Positions 27,101-35,741 of a stretch of DNA of 64,000 nt are shown here, piece by piece. The DNA lies in NCBI GenBank assembly GCA_963726085.1, contig CAVSAR010000007.1:248001-312000 (forward strand), written 5' to 3'. The DNA comes from ZC4RG30 sp963726085. Its GTDB lineage: Bacteria > Pseudomonadota > Gammaproteobacteria > Steroidobacterales > Steroidobacteraceae. Numbering within the stretch: position 1 is the first letter of the stretch; every line of letters begins with the position of its first letter. The notes under the pieces are model-generated. The model did not search any database and was not told the origin of the DNA. It saw only the letters and a program-made list of their open reading frames with translations. The position numbers were made by a program, and so were the translations under genes.

Positions 27101-30100
27101 ATGCCGCCGGTGCGGACCACGGCGCGATTTTCCAACAGCACGCCGGCGCCGGACTTGGCCAGAATCCCGGTGCCGGTGATCGGGGCGTTGGCCCCGAGGA
27201 CCAGGTCGCTGACCGTGAACAGCTTTGCCTCAGTGGCGCCAAATGCAACCGCACCTGCCGATAGTGTGGGCTGGATGGTGTTGGTGCCGCCCACGGAGAG
27301 CACGTTGCCACTGCCGATGGTCACCGTGTTGGCACCACCGGTGGCATCGGGGTTGAAGGTAACGCCACCGGACAGCAGCAGTGAGTTGATCGAGGCCGTG
27401 ACATCGGAAGACAAATTGGTGGTCAACTTGAGGTTGACGTTGGTCGCGGGCGCGGCAGCGTATTCGCTGGCCAGCAGCGGCCGCAGTCCATTCGCTGAAC
27501 CGCCGATCTGGTTGTAGGTCACGAAGTCCGTGCCGGAGCTGGTGCTGCCGGCTGCGCCGCCGGCGCCAATCACCCCCGCGACAATACTGATCGTGGGCGT
27601 ACCGTCGCCGGTGGCACCGCCGGTTAGCGCCGGTGCAGCTGTAATAACAATGTTCGAAGTGCCCGCTGTCTGCGAGGCAATGGTGCTGGCGCCCAGATTG
27701 TTGCCACGGAACAAGCCCCCAGCCCCGGCGGTGCGCGCCAGCGAGGCAAACGTAACCTGGGTATTGCGGGCGGCATTGGGTGCCAGCGTCACGGTCGAGT
27801 AGCCACTGGCCAGCGTCAGCGCACCCAGTGACTCTGTGGTATTGGCCGATGAGTTGCCGGTGACCGCCAATTCACCGCCATTGAGGGTCAGGGCGAGGGT
27901 GTCGGAAACGCGATTGGTGTTATTGGCGGCGCTGTTGTCGAGCAGCAGTCGCGAGCCGTCGTTGATAGTGACAGTGCTGAGGGTGACGCTGCCGGCTGCG
28001 CCGGCCAATGCCAGCGTGCCGCCGTTGACTGCAGTCGTGCCACTGTAGGTATCGGTATTGGTCAGGGTAAGCGTGCCCGTGCCTTCCTTGACCAGGCCCA
28101 CCGTGCCAGCGCCATTCTGGATGACGCCGTCGAAACTCGTAGTGGCGCCATTGCGGCCCGTGGTCAGGGTGACGGCGCCGGCCGCGGATTTCGTGACATT
28201 GCCACCGGCCGCACCACCGCCGGCGAGGCTGCCGATGGTCTCGCTGCTGGCCACGTCAAGGGCCACGCCAGCCGTATTGGCCAGCACGACGGCTCCCGAG
28301 TCAGCGATGGCACTGCCGCCAGACAGGGCCAGCGTGCCGCCATTGACCGTGGTCGTGCCGGTGTAGGTGTTTGCCTGCGAGAGCGTCAGCGCTCCGGCGC
28401 CGGCCTTGGTCAGCGCACCGCTGCCACTGATGATGGTGCCGGCGGACTGCGTTCCGGCACCACTGTGGCTAACGGCAAGCGTGCCGCCGCCGGTGAGCAC
28501 GACATTGCCCAGCGTCAGCGCCGCCGCATTGGCGACGCTTACTGCCGCTGCGCTGGCATTGCCGGTGCGCAGGGTGCCGGTGCTCAGATTGACCGCGCCG
28601 GCCCCCGCATCGATGGCGATGGTTCCTGCGCCCGCATCGATGGACTTTGAGGCAGCAAGGCTCACGCCGCCGCTGCCGCTGGTCAGCGCAATAGCGCCGC
28701 CACCGGTGGTGATGTTTTCATTGACGGCGATCGAGCCGGCGCCGCCACCCGTCAGGGTCACGGCCCCGGCGCCGGTGTTGTTGATGCCGCCGCTACCGGC
28801 GACGATGGCGATGGAGCGATTGGCGCTCAACGTCAGGGTGTTTGCCGAGGCATAGTTGATGGCATTGTTGACGGTGATGTCGCCGCTGCCGCCCAGGGCC
28901 GATGCCGTCGATACGACCACGTTGCTCAAGGCCAGCTGGTTGGTCAGCGTCGTGACATTGAGGTTGGAGGCAGCGGTCGTCGGGTCGGTGAATGCGCCGC
29001 CACCAAACGTTGCGGTCGGCGTGCTAGTGGCGCCACTGATCGTGATGTCGGTTGGGTCCAGCAGCAGGGTGCCAGCACTGCCGTTAGGCGCACGAAGGTC
29101 CGCCTGTCCCTGGAAATCAAGCCACTGCCTGCCCGACACCTCGGCGGATCCGCCGTTGCCGGTGCTGGCGCCACCACGGGCGCTGATGGCGCCGTACATT
29201 CGCGCGGCGTCAGCCGCCAGGATGCTGACCGTGCCGCCATCCCCGTCATGCAGTGCGTCGGCGGCGATGATCGAAGTGGCGCTGACGTTGATGTCGTCGG
29301 CATTGAGCGCAATGCGTCCGCCGCTGGCGGTGAGGCTCGAGGCCTCCAGGATGCCGGACTGATTGATGACGCTGCGCGTCACCGACTCGGCCCCGGCAGC
29401 GGTCAGCAGGATGGCGCCGCCGGCGGCGCGGATGGCCTGGCGGTTGTCGATCAGCGTGTTGAGGGTGTCGGCCCCTACGCTGAGGCCAACCAGGCGATTA
29501 CCCGAAAAATTCAGCGTGACACGTTCACCGGCGCCCAGGGCAACCGTGCCCTGCGGCGCGCTGAGCGTGCCTGAGTTGGTGATGGTCGGCGCAATGAATG
29601 CAAGGTAGCCGCCCGCCGCGGCGGCAATCGAGCCGGAGTTGGTGATGGCGCCACCGGTACCGCTGAACGCGTAGTGGCCAGCCAGGAAATCATCGTCGTG
29701 GACGTCAAGCGTCGAGGCAACCAGTGCCGACGCATTGACGCGCGCACCAGCACCGAAAAGTACGCCATTGGGGTTGACCAGGAACACCTGGCCATTGGCC
29801 GAGAGTTGCCCTTCGATGCGCGAGATGTTGGCGCCGCTGACGCGATTGAGCGTCACCGAGGTGCTGTTGGGCTGTAGCGAAGGTGACCTTGGCATCGCTG
29901 CCAATGTCGAATCCCTGCCAGTTGATGATGGCGCGCTGGCTGTCCTGCGTGACGTCCATGCGCGTGCCGGCGCTGGTGATCTGGGCCTGTCCGGCCGTAA
30001 CGGTGCCGCCCGTGGGCAATGCGCCGGTGGCCAGGTCGCCGGCCCCTGCGGCTGCGCCGGCCATCGACAGCAGCGCCAGCGCCAGACCGGCGCTTACACG

Positions 30101-30196
30101 ACCGCAACTGCGCTTGCCGCGGGCACGCGTCAGTTCGGATACGACAACCCAGTTGTTGAGCCGGTGGTTCCAGATGAGTCGGTAGATCCTGTTCAT
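21175..30196 (-). CDS. Two-partner secretion exoprotein (TpsA), giant adhesin with tandem repeats; one frameshift
   Basis: About 3,000 aa. The start MNRIYRLIWNHRLNNWVVVSE is the extended signal peptide of TpsA proteins. The TPS domain follows (AIINWQGFDIGSDAKVTF, then VFLVNPNGVLFGAGARVNAS with the NPNG motif) to about residue 300. The middle is built of autotransporter-associated beta-strand repeats (LTKAGAGTLTLTGANTYTG style). Eleven 83-aa YDG-type repeats come next, then an MBG-like domain (LSIVADDAQRPARTDNPDF) and a short tail ending GLNVKR. Such proteins are secreted by the partner TpsB and act as adhesins or in contact inhibition; no toxin tip is visible. One extra base near 29878 breaks the frame between AKVTF and QPNSTSV. 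The tpsB stop is 3 bp upstream. Confidence 0.88.
21559..24297 (-). repeat. Eleven tandem 249-bp (83-aa) YDG-type repeats
   Basis: Each unit starts LTVTAQxDSRxYNGTT, passes through GATYDxVGTAATQxFDxRNAG and GKTLTASGLVMNDGNGGANY, and ends AGVITPA. The first unit starts at 24297 and the last at 21807 on the minus strand. The ten intervals total 2,490 bp, exactly 249 bp each on average, so no unit boundary has drifted overall. A twelfth, divergent YDG-like unit (SKVYDASTAATLLGANFSAA) precedes the array. Stacked beta domains of this kind act as a rigid stalk. Confidence 0.9.
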
Positions 30197-30198
30197 GG

Positions 30199-31947
30199 TC
30201 AAAACGCCCATTCCATGCCGAACCACCCGCGCGTGCTGCTGCTCTTGCCGTCGGCATCGTTGCCGCTGGCCGAGCGCCCGGGGTTGCTGCCGATCTTGGT
30301 TGCCACGTAGGCGTTGAGTGCCAGGCCGTGGAAAATGCTCCAGTTGAAACCCAGGCCGGCACCGCCAATGGAGTAGTGGTTGGGGATGCCTGGATCGGCA
30401 AGCCCGCCGCGCAGGTCATCGACTATCCAGGTCGTGCCGCCGTCCACGAATACGTGCAGTGCGGCCGTCCCGGACAAGGCGGTGATGTTGAGCGGCCTTA
30501 CCCATTCAAGTCGCGCCAGCAGGGCTTCATCGCCGGCGGCCTCGCCCTCGGGATAGGCGCGCACGCCGTTGAAGCCGCCCAGCAGGAATTTCTCCGAAGA
30601 ATCCAGGTTGCGACTGGCCAGCTGCCCGGACAGTCTGAAGTTGAGCAGGCTGCCGTCACTGATGGGGCGAATGACTTCCAGCTGGCCCCACAGCTTGTTG
30701 TAGTGGCCGGCGGTGTCGATGGTCGCGGCGTTGATGGAGATGAATGCCGCCGGTCCATTGATCTTCAGGTCCCCATGCGTCAGCGCCGCCTGGTAACGCA
30801 CCTGGCCCCAGGAGGCGGCCGCGATGCCATCAAGATCAAGGACACCGACGTCGGCGTCGCGGTCGGCCAGGTCGCCTTCGGCCCAGTTGTCCACCAGGGT
30901 CTTGTGCTGCAGGCTGAGGCCGACGTTGAGCAGTGCGGTTTGGGTCAGCAGCAACGGGTAGCGCGCCTGCAGGGCCGCGACCTTGGCGTCGCCGGCGCGT
31001 TGCAGCGGTTCGAACTCGCAGCACAGTTCGTAGTGGTAGTCCGCGTAGCTGGCGCCCAGGGTCAGCCCGTGGTGCGCCACTGGCAACTGGTAGGACGCAT
31101 ATGCCGCGCGTGCGCCGGTCGACCACGCGCCCCACAGCTGGCCGGCATCCCCGATGCCCAGCGGGCTGTTGAGGTTGACCGCCCCGACCACCCGTTGCTC
31201 GCCGGTGTACCGGTTGCCGAAAGTGTCAGTGGCCAGGGAGCCAGAAAGCACCGGGCCGTCCGGTACGTTGACCTGCAGGCTCGAGGTGCCCAGGCCGGCG
31301 CCGGGTCTAAGCACAGCGTCGGCGGGCGCCCCGGCCCGCTGTTCAAGCAGGATTAGGCCGCGCTCCAGCGACTTTTGTTCTATGGGCTGATCAGGGCCGA
31401 CGCCCTGCGAAAGCAGGGTCTTGTCGGCGTGTGTGCCACCCAGGCGCGCCGATCCATTGGTCTCAACGCGATCGTAGCGGCCTTCAAGCACCGCGATGCG
31501 GATGCCACCGCCATTGATGGTTTGTGCCGGCACATAGGCGCGCGCCAGGAAATAGCCGTGCTGCCGATACAGCGCGGTCACGCGCGCGGCAGCCTGGCGC
31601 AAGTCATCGAGCGTCACCCTCTGGCCAATCAGCTCGGCCAGCTGTGCCTCGACCTCGGCAGCCGGCAGCAAGGTGACGCCTTCGAGTTCGAAGCTGTAGA
31701 CCAGGACCTTGGTGTCCGTGGAAGCGGCCGCTGGGAGGTCGTCGGCAGGTTTTGGCAATGCGGCCGAAGGCAGCGCCAGCGCATCGGAGGGTGGCGCGTA
31801 GGTATTGATGATGGTGCCGGCATTGGGGCGAAATGCCCCGGGCACCTGCGCCCTTGCAGGCAATGCGATGACCAGGGCGTACACGGCCAGCCAGCCGGCA
31901 GCGCAGCGGCTGGCCCTCCTGGATTTACTGGGCGGACAAGAATGCAT
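30199..31947 (-). CDS. Two-partner secretion transporter (TpsB), ShlB/FhaC/HecB family
   Basis: A 582-aa outer-membrane translocator of the Omp85/TpsB superfamily. A signal peptide (about residues 12-33) precedes a Pro-rich segment and POTRA domains (FELEGVTLLPAAEVEAQLAEL, LYRQHGYFLARAYVPAQTI, VLEGRYDRVETN). A 16-strand barrel follows, with FLLGGFNGVRAYPEGEAAGD in the conserved secretion-pore motif and terminal GWFGMEWAF. It exports the adhesin encoded immediately downstream; the stop is 3 bp from the adhesin start. It is divergent from the SnoaL genes at 32.15 kb with about 200 bp between. Confidence 0.93.
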   Translation of the reverse strand: MHSCPPSKSRRASRCAAGWLAVYALVIALPARAQVPGAFRPNAGTIINTYAPPSDALALPSAALPKPADDLPAAASTDTKVLVYSFELEGVTLLPAAEVEAQLAELIGQRVTLDDLRQAAARVTALYRQHGYFLARAYVPAQTINGGGIRIAVLEGRYDRVETNGSARLGGTHADKTLLSQGVGPDQPIEQKSLERGLILLEQRAGAPADAVLRPGAGLGTSSLQVNVPDGPVLSGSLATDTFGNRYTGEQRVVGAVNLNSPLGIGDAGQLWGAWSTGARAAYASYQLPVAHHGLTLGASYADYHYELCCEFEPLQRAGDAKVAALQARYPLLLTQTALLNVGLSLQHKTLVDNWAEGDLADRDADVGVLDLDGIAAASWGQVRYQAALTHGDLKINGPAAFISINAATIDTAGHYNKLWGQLEVIRPISDGSLLNFRLSGQLASRNLDSSEKFLLGGFNGVRAYPEGEAAGDEALLARLEWVRPLNITALSGTAALHVFVDGGTTWIVDDLRGGLADPGIPNHYSIGGAGLGFNWSIFHGLALNAYVATKIGSNPGRSASGNDADGKSSSTRGWFGMEWAF

Positions 31948-32151
31948 TCGACATCCGTGTAAGCGGGACGATATGTCGAATGTTGCCCGCGCGAAGTCCC
32001 GCCAGATGTGAGGGAAATCACGCAGTTACGGCCCAAAACGTGACCTTGGGTCCAGTAGCCGCCGATGCCGCCCTGTATCGGGCTGCCCGCAATCACGGCA
32101 AAATGCCCCCGCGTTTACACCTCACTCAAACAAATCAGATCAGGTGTGCCT

Positions 32152-33551
32152 ATGACTGCAGTGTTCAGGACCGTCCGGCTGGCGTTGAGCCTTTGCCTGG
32201 GGTTGGTTGTTTGCGGAACCGCTCTTGCGCAAGGCGATGCGTCGCGCCTGGCAGCACTGCAGCTTCGCGTCAAGGCGATGGCCGAGGAAACCGCCTACGT
32301 CGAGAGCCATCACCAAGATCCAGCGGCTGGGCCGCGCCTTCGGTTACTACACCGACAAGGGTTACTTCGGCGAAGCGGCCGACCTGTTTACCGACGACGG
32401 CACCTTCCAGTGGGGCGTCGACGGCGTGTACAAGGGCAAGGCCCGCATCCGGGAACTGCTGACTCGCCACGGCGGCGGCAGCATGAAGGAGGCCCCGGGA
32501 CTTCCCTTCGGTCGCCTCAACCTGCGCATGCAGTTGCAACCGCTGGTCACGTCGCCGCGGATGGCAAGAGCTGCGCATGCCCGCTGGCGCGAATGGGGAC
32601 TGCTGGGCCAATACAAGCAAGGCCGCGATCTGGGGCGATGCCTCATCGAGGACGACTATGTGCAAGGAAGGCGGCGTGTGGAAGATCGCCGCGCGCCGGT
32701 ACTTCCTGAATTTCGAGGCGCCCTACCAGGGCGGCTGGGCTTCATTGAAGCCGGTGTCCGGCAACTGGCAGACCGCGGTCGCCACGGAATTCCCGGCCGA
32801 TGCCCCGGCCCGCGCAGTACCAGCCGTTTCCGGCCGTGTTCGTTCCGCCGTATCACTATGCGACGGCACCCTCAGGGCCATCCAGAGCAGGCCGCCCTTC
32901 GATGTCTCCAAAGCGCCCCGATGACAGCCTGGGCAAGCTCGAGGCACTGGCCGATGCCAAGGAGCTGCAGCTGGCACGCACGCATTCGGTACGCGCCATC
33001 GAGAACCTGCAGGCCATGTATGGCTACTACATCGACAAGGGGCAGTGGAAGACAGCCGCCGCCCTGTTCAGCCGCGATGGCACCTACGAGTTCGGGCAGA
33101 GCGGCGTGTACATCGGCAATGCCCATGTCGAGCGCGCCCTGACGCTGATGGGGCCGCCGGGCCTGCGAGGAAGGCCAGCTCAACAACTATGTGATGGTGC
33201 AGCCCATCATCAACGTGTCCGCCGACAACCGCACCGCCAAGGCCCGCTGGCGCAGCGACGTGCAGTTGGCGCGGGCCGGCAAGGGACGCTGGGGCGGTGG
33301 CGTGTACGAGAATGAGTACGTCAACGACAAGGGCACCTGGAAGTTCAGCAAGCTGCATTACTACGTCACCTTCTGGGGTGACTACGACCAGGGCTGGGCT
33401 CGCCAAGCCCATTCCCGATGGATCCGCCCAGTACCAGCCATCCCGCCGGACCTGCCGCCGACCTGGTGTACAGTCCTTCCCGAAGCTGCAGGTGGTGCCG
33501 TATCACTACAACAATCCTGTCAGCGGCAACCAGCCGCACGCGGGGGAGTAA
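32152..33551 (+). pseudogene. Secreted protein with two SnoaL-like domains, disrupted by several frameshifts
   Basis: The gene starts with a signal peptide (MTAVFRTVRLALSLCLGLVVCG). The first SnoaL unit contains FGYYTDKGYFGEAADLFTDD and GVYKGKARIRELL, and the second MYGYYIDKGQWKTAAALFSR and GVYIGNAHVERAL. Unit ends carry PYHYATAPSG and PYHYNNPVSGNQP. At least six frame changes occur, near 32.31, 32.55, 32.62, 32.66, 32.81, 33.17 and 33.4 kb. Most are explained by one extra base, for example an extra C after GAGAGC at about 32309. No substitution-type decay is evident, so sequencing error is likely. It is related to the triple-domain protein at 11252 and diverges from tpsB. Confidence 0.7.
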
Positions 33552-33555
33552 GGCC

Positions 33556-34290
33556 ATGAACAACCAAGCAAGAAGTTCTTTCGGTGCTGGCCCTGGTTTG
33601 CGCTGCACTGGCCGCCAATGCGGCCGTCAGGATGCCGACCTCAAGGCCGTGGCGAACAGATCTCAATGCGCTGGGCGAGTCGCATCCAGCGCCTGCAGGA
33701 CCTGACCGAGGTCGAGATCGTGCAGGACGCCTATGGCTACTACGTCGACAAGGCGCAGTGGACAATCGCTGTCCGACCTGTTCGCCGAGGATGCCACCCT
33801 GGAGATTGGCGGCAAGGGCGTGTTTCTGGGCAAGCAGCGCGTGTACGAGTACATGACACGACGGCTTCGGCGCCATCGGGCCCAAGAACGGATCGCTGAT
33901 CGACCACCAGCAGTTCCAGTGCCTGCCCACCATCAATCGACGATGGCGTCACGGCCCAGGTGCGCTGCATCGCCTTTGTGATGAGCTCTGGGGGCTGGGG
34001 CCACAACTACTACGAGGACACGTTTCATCAAGGAGAACGGCGTGTGGAAGTTCAAGAAGCTGCACGGGCCGTTCAACATGTATTCAGGCTACAAGCTGGG
34101 CTGGTTCGACAAGATGATCGTCAATACCTTCCCCGAGAAGTTGCCGCCGTGGCCGGATTTGCCGCCGACGGTCATTTATCTGACGTATCCGAGCTATTAC
34201 ATCGAGCCCTTCCACTATCCGAATCCGGTGACCGGCAATCCGATGCCGCCGCCGAGCCCGCGAGCCGGGGGCGAAGCGTTCGGACGGTAG
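33556..34290 (+). pseudogene. Secreted single-domain SnoaL-like protein, disrupted by frameshifts
   Basis: An ATG four bases after the previous stop begins MNNQ. After a frame change a signal-like LALVCAALAANAAV appears. The SnoaL domain follows: EIVQDAYGYYVDKAQWTI, DLFAEDATLEIGGKGVFLGK, then WGHNYYEDTF and ENGVWKFKKLHGPF across further shifts. The tail is intact and ends PFHYPNPVTGNPMPPP, the same FHYxNPVTG motif as in the other SnoaL proteins here. At least five frame changes lie between 33.57 and 34.03 kb. The two genes appear to form one operon, possibly with the YCII-like gene that follows. Confidence 0.68.
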
Positions 34291-34341
34291 CGGAGAGTCA
34301 GTCGCAGGGCAGCGTGTGCTTGAACCAACCTGGAGGGATCC

Positions 34342-34695
34342 ATGAAGACGTTTCTGGCAATTTATCTTGGCAGCGCGGCGGGTCGCGAACGCTGGATGGC
34401 TTTGAGCGAAGCGGATCGCAAGCAGCGTGAAAAGGCCGGCATGGCCGCCTGGCATGGCTGGCAGAACAGCCACAAGTCAGTGCTGGCCGACGGTGGTGGC
34501 CCGCTGGGCAAGACCAAGCGGGTATCTGCAAAGGGCATCGCTGACGTCAAGAATGACATGAGCGGTTACAGCATAGTTCGTGCCGAGACCCACGACGCCG
34601 CGGCGAAGCTGTTCGAAAAGCACCCGCACTTCGCGAACTTCCCCGGCGACGCCGTGGAGATCATGGAAGTGCTGCCGATACCGGCGATGCAGTAA
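34342..34695 (+). CDS. YCII-related protein
   Basis: A 117-aa cytosolic protein with a ferredoxin-like alpha/beta pattern. It shows MKTFLAIYLGS, KQREKAGMAAWHGWQNSHKS, ADGGGPLGKTKRV and a closing GDAVEIMEVLPIPAM, where the EIMEVLPIP end is typical of YCII/DGPF-type proteins. Their biochemical role is poorly defined; some act as dehalogenase- or lactonase-like small enzymes. The ATG follows a good GGAGG. It follows the SnoaL genes on the same strand by 51 bp and may belong to the same unit. Confidence 0.75.
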   Translation: MKTFLAIYLGSAAGRERWMALSEADRKQREKAGMAAWHGWQNSHKSVLADGGGPLGKTKRVSAKGIADVKNDMSGYSIVRAETHDAAAKLFEKHPHFANFPGDAVEIMEVLPIPAMQ

Positions 34696-34712
34696 CGGCT
34701 GGCCTGGCCGAG

Positions 34713-35282
34713 TCAGTTGAGAATCTTCTCGACCGCCTCGCTGAACTGGGCTGAGTCGGGCGTTACCTTGCTGTCGAAGTATTGGGCAACCGTGCCATCG
34801 GCCCGGACGAGGTACTTGTTGAAGTTCCAACCCGGGGCCTGGGTCTGCCGGGCCAGTTCCTTGAACACCGGGTTGGCGTCCGGTCCCTTGACGTGCTGTG
34901 GGGCCAGCATGGTGAACGTCACGCCATAGTTGAGGAAGCAGGTTTCGGCGGCCTCGGACTCGTCCTTGGCTTCCTGGTTGAAATCATCGGATGCGAATCC
35001 CACCACCACCAGTCCACGACCCTTGTACTTGGCGTTGATGGCCTCCAGTCCCTTGAACTGCGGCGTGAACCCGCAATGGCTGGCCGTGTTGATGATCAGC
35101 ATGGGCTTGCCGGCGTAGGCCTTGCACAGGTTAATGCTCTGCGAGGAATGCAGCTTGCGAAAGTCGTGATCCAGGTATGCCGGGCATTGCTGTGCCTGGG
35201 GCGGTGCCGCGGCCGCGGGGGCCGATGCAAGGGGCAGGGCCGTGACCAGCAATGCACAAAGGAGTCTGGGGTCGAATTTCAT
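34713..35282 (-). CDS. Exported glutathione peroxidase family protein
   Basis: A 189-aa protein with a signal peptide (MKFDPRLLCALLVTALPLASAPAAAA). The GPx fold follows: MLIINTASHCGFTPQFKGLE with the peroxidatic Cys in the usual NxASxCG position (Cys, not selenocysteine), then VVVGFASDDFNQEA and the tryptophan motif GWNFNKYLVRADG. It probably reduces lipid or organic hydroperoxides in the periplasm. The frame upstream is open into the GFA gene because of a frameshift there, giving an artefactual 342-codon fused frame. The signal peptide marks the true ATG at 35282. Confidence 0.86.
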   Translation of the reverse strand: MKFDPRLLCALLVTALPLASAPAAAAPPQAQQCPAYLDHDFRKLHSSQSINLCKAYAGKPMLIINTASHCGFTPQFKGLEAINAKYKGRGLVVVGFASDDFNQEAKDESEAAETCFLNYGVTFTMLAPQHVKGPDANPVFKELARQTQAPGWNFNKYLVRADGTVAQYFDSKVTPDSAQFSEAVEKILN

Positions 35283-35323
35283 GTAATTACTCCAGCAACT
35301 TAAAGTGTAGTAGGGATCGAATT

Positions 35324-35741
35324 CTAGGCTTTGGGCGAGGGCGCCTGGCCGGGCATTTGCGCAATGTCCGGCGCAAAGCAGGCCCAGCTGGGGGCCGCTG
35401 AAGTCCAGATCGTCATTTGCGGACGCACGACCTTCCGGGTCATCCAGCGCGCCCACGCGAACACCCACCATGTGCGGCCGCACTTCCGCGCGGCTGAACA
35501 GCGGTGTGCCGCATGCGGTACAGAACTCGCGGTGCACCACGTTGCCGCTGTCAGCAATGAAGCGGTGCCTGGAGGTGGGGCCGTGTACGGAGAAGCCCTC
35601 CGTTTTGAACGTCGCGTTGACCGTGCCATTGCCGGCGCCCAGGTACTGGCACACACGACACCAGCACACGCGCACCGTGATCGGTGCCGTGGCACTTTCG
35701 AATCGCACCGCGCCGCAGGCGCAGCCACCGCTGATGCTCAT
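35324..35741 (-). pseudogene. GFA-family (glutathione-dependent formaldehyde-activating-like) zinc protein, single frameshift
   Basis: The N-terminus MSISGGCACGAVRFES, then VCWCRVCQYLG and REFCTACGTPLFSR are the three cysteine clusters of the GFA/CENP-V fold. After VGALDDPE an extra base near 35425 shifts the frame. The expected ending RPQMTIWTSAAPSWACF...GQAPSPKA is present in the next frame and stops at 35324. With one base removed the protein would be about 138 aa. GFA proteins bind glutathione adducts; relation to formaldehyde is debated. It follows the dehydrogenase with no gap, its ATG adjoining the previous stop. The frameshift may be a sequencing error. Confidence 0.78.

Noticed and set aside
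21229..29877. Long plus-strand open frames opposite the adhesin, up to 418 codons, including Gly/Ala/Arg-rich ones.
   Set aside because: They are shadows of the highly repetitive, GC-rich adhesin gene on the minus strand. Their translations repeat with the same 249-bp period and show no domain.
34713..35741. A single 342-aa GFA-glutathione peroxidase fusion protein.
   Set aside because: The expected GFA C-terminus is present in another frame, the linker is unlike either family, and a signal peptide starts the peroxidase at 35282.
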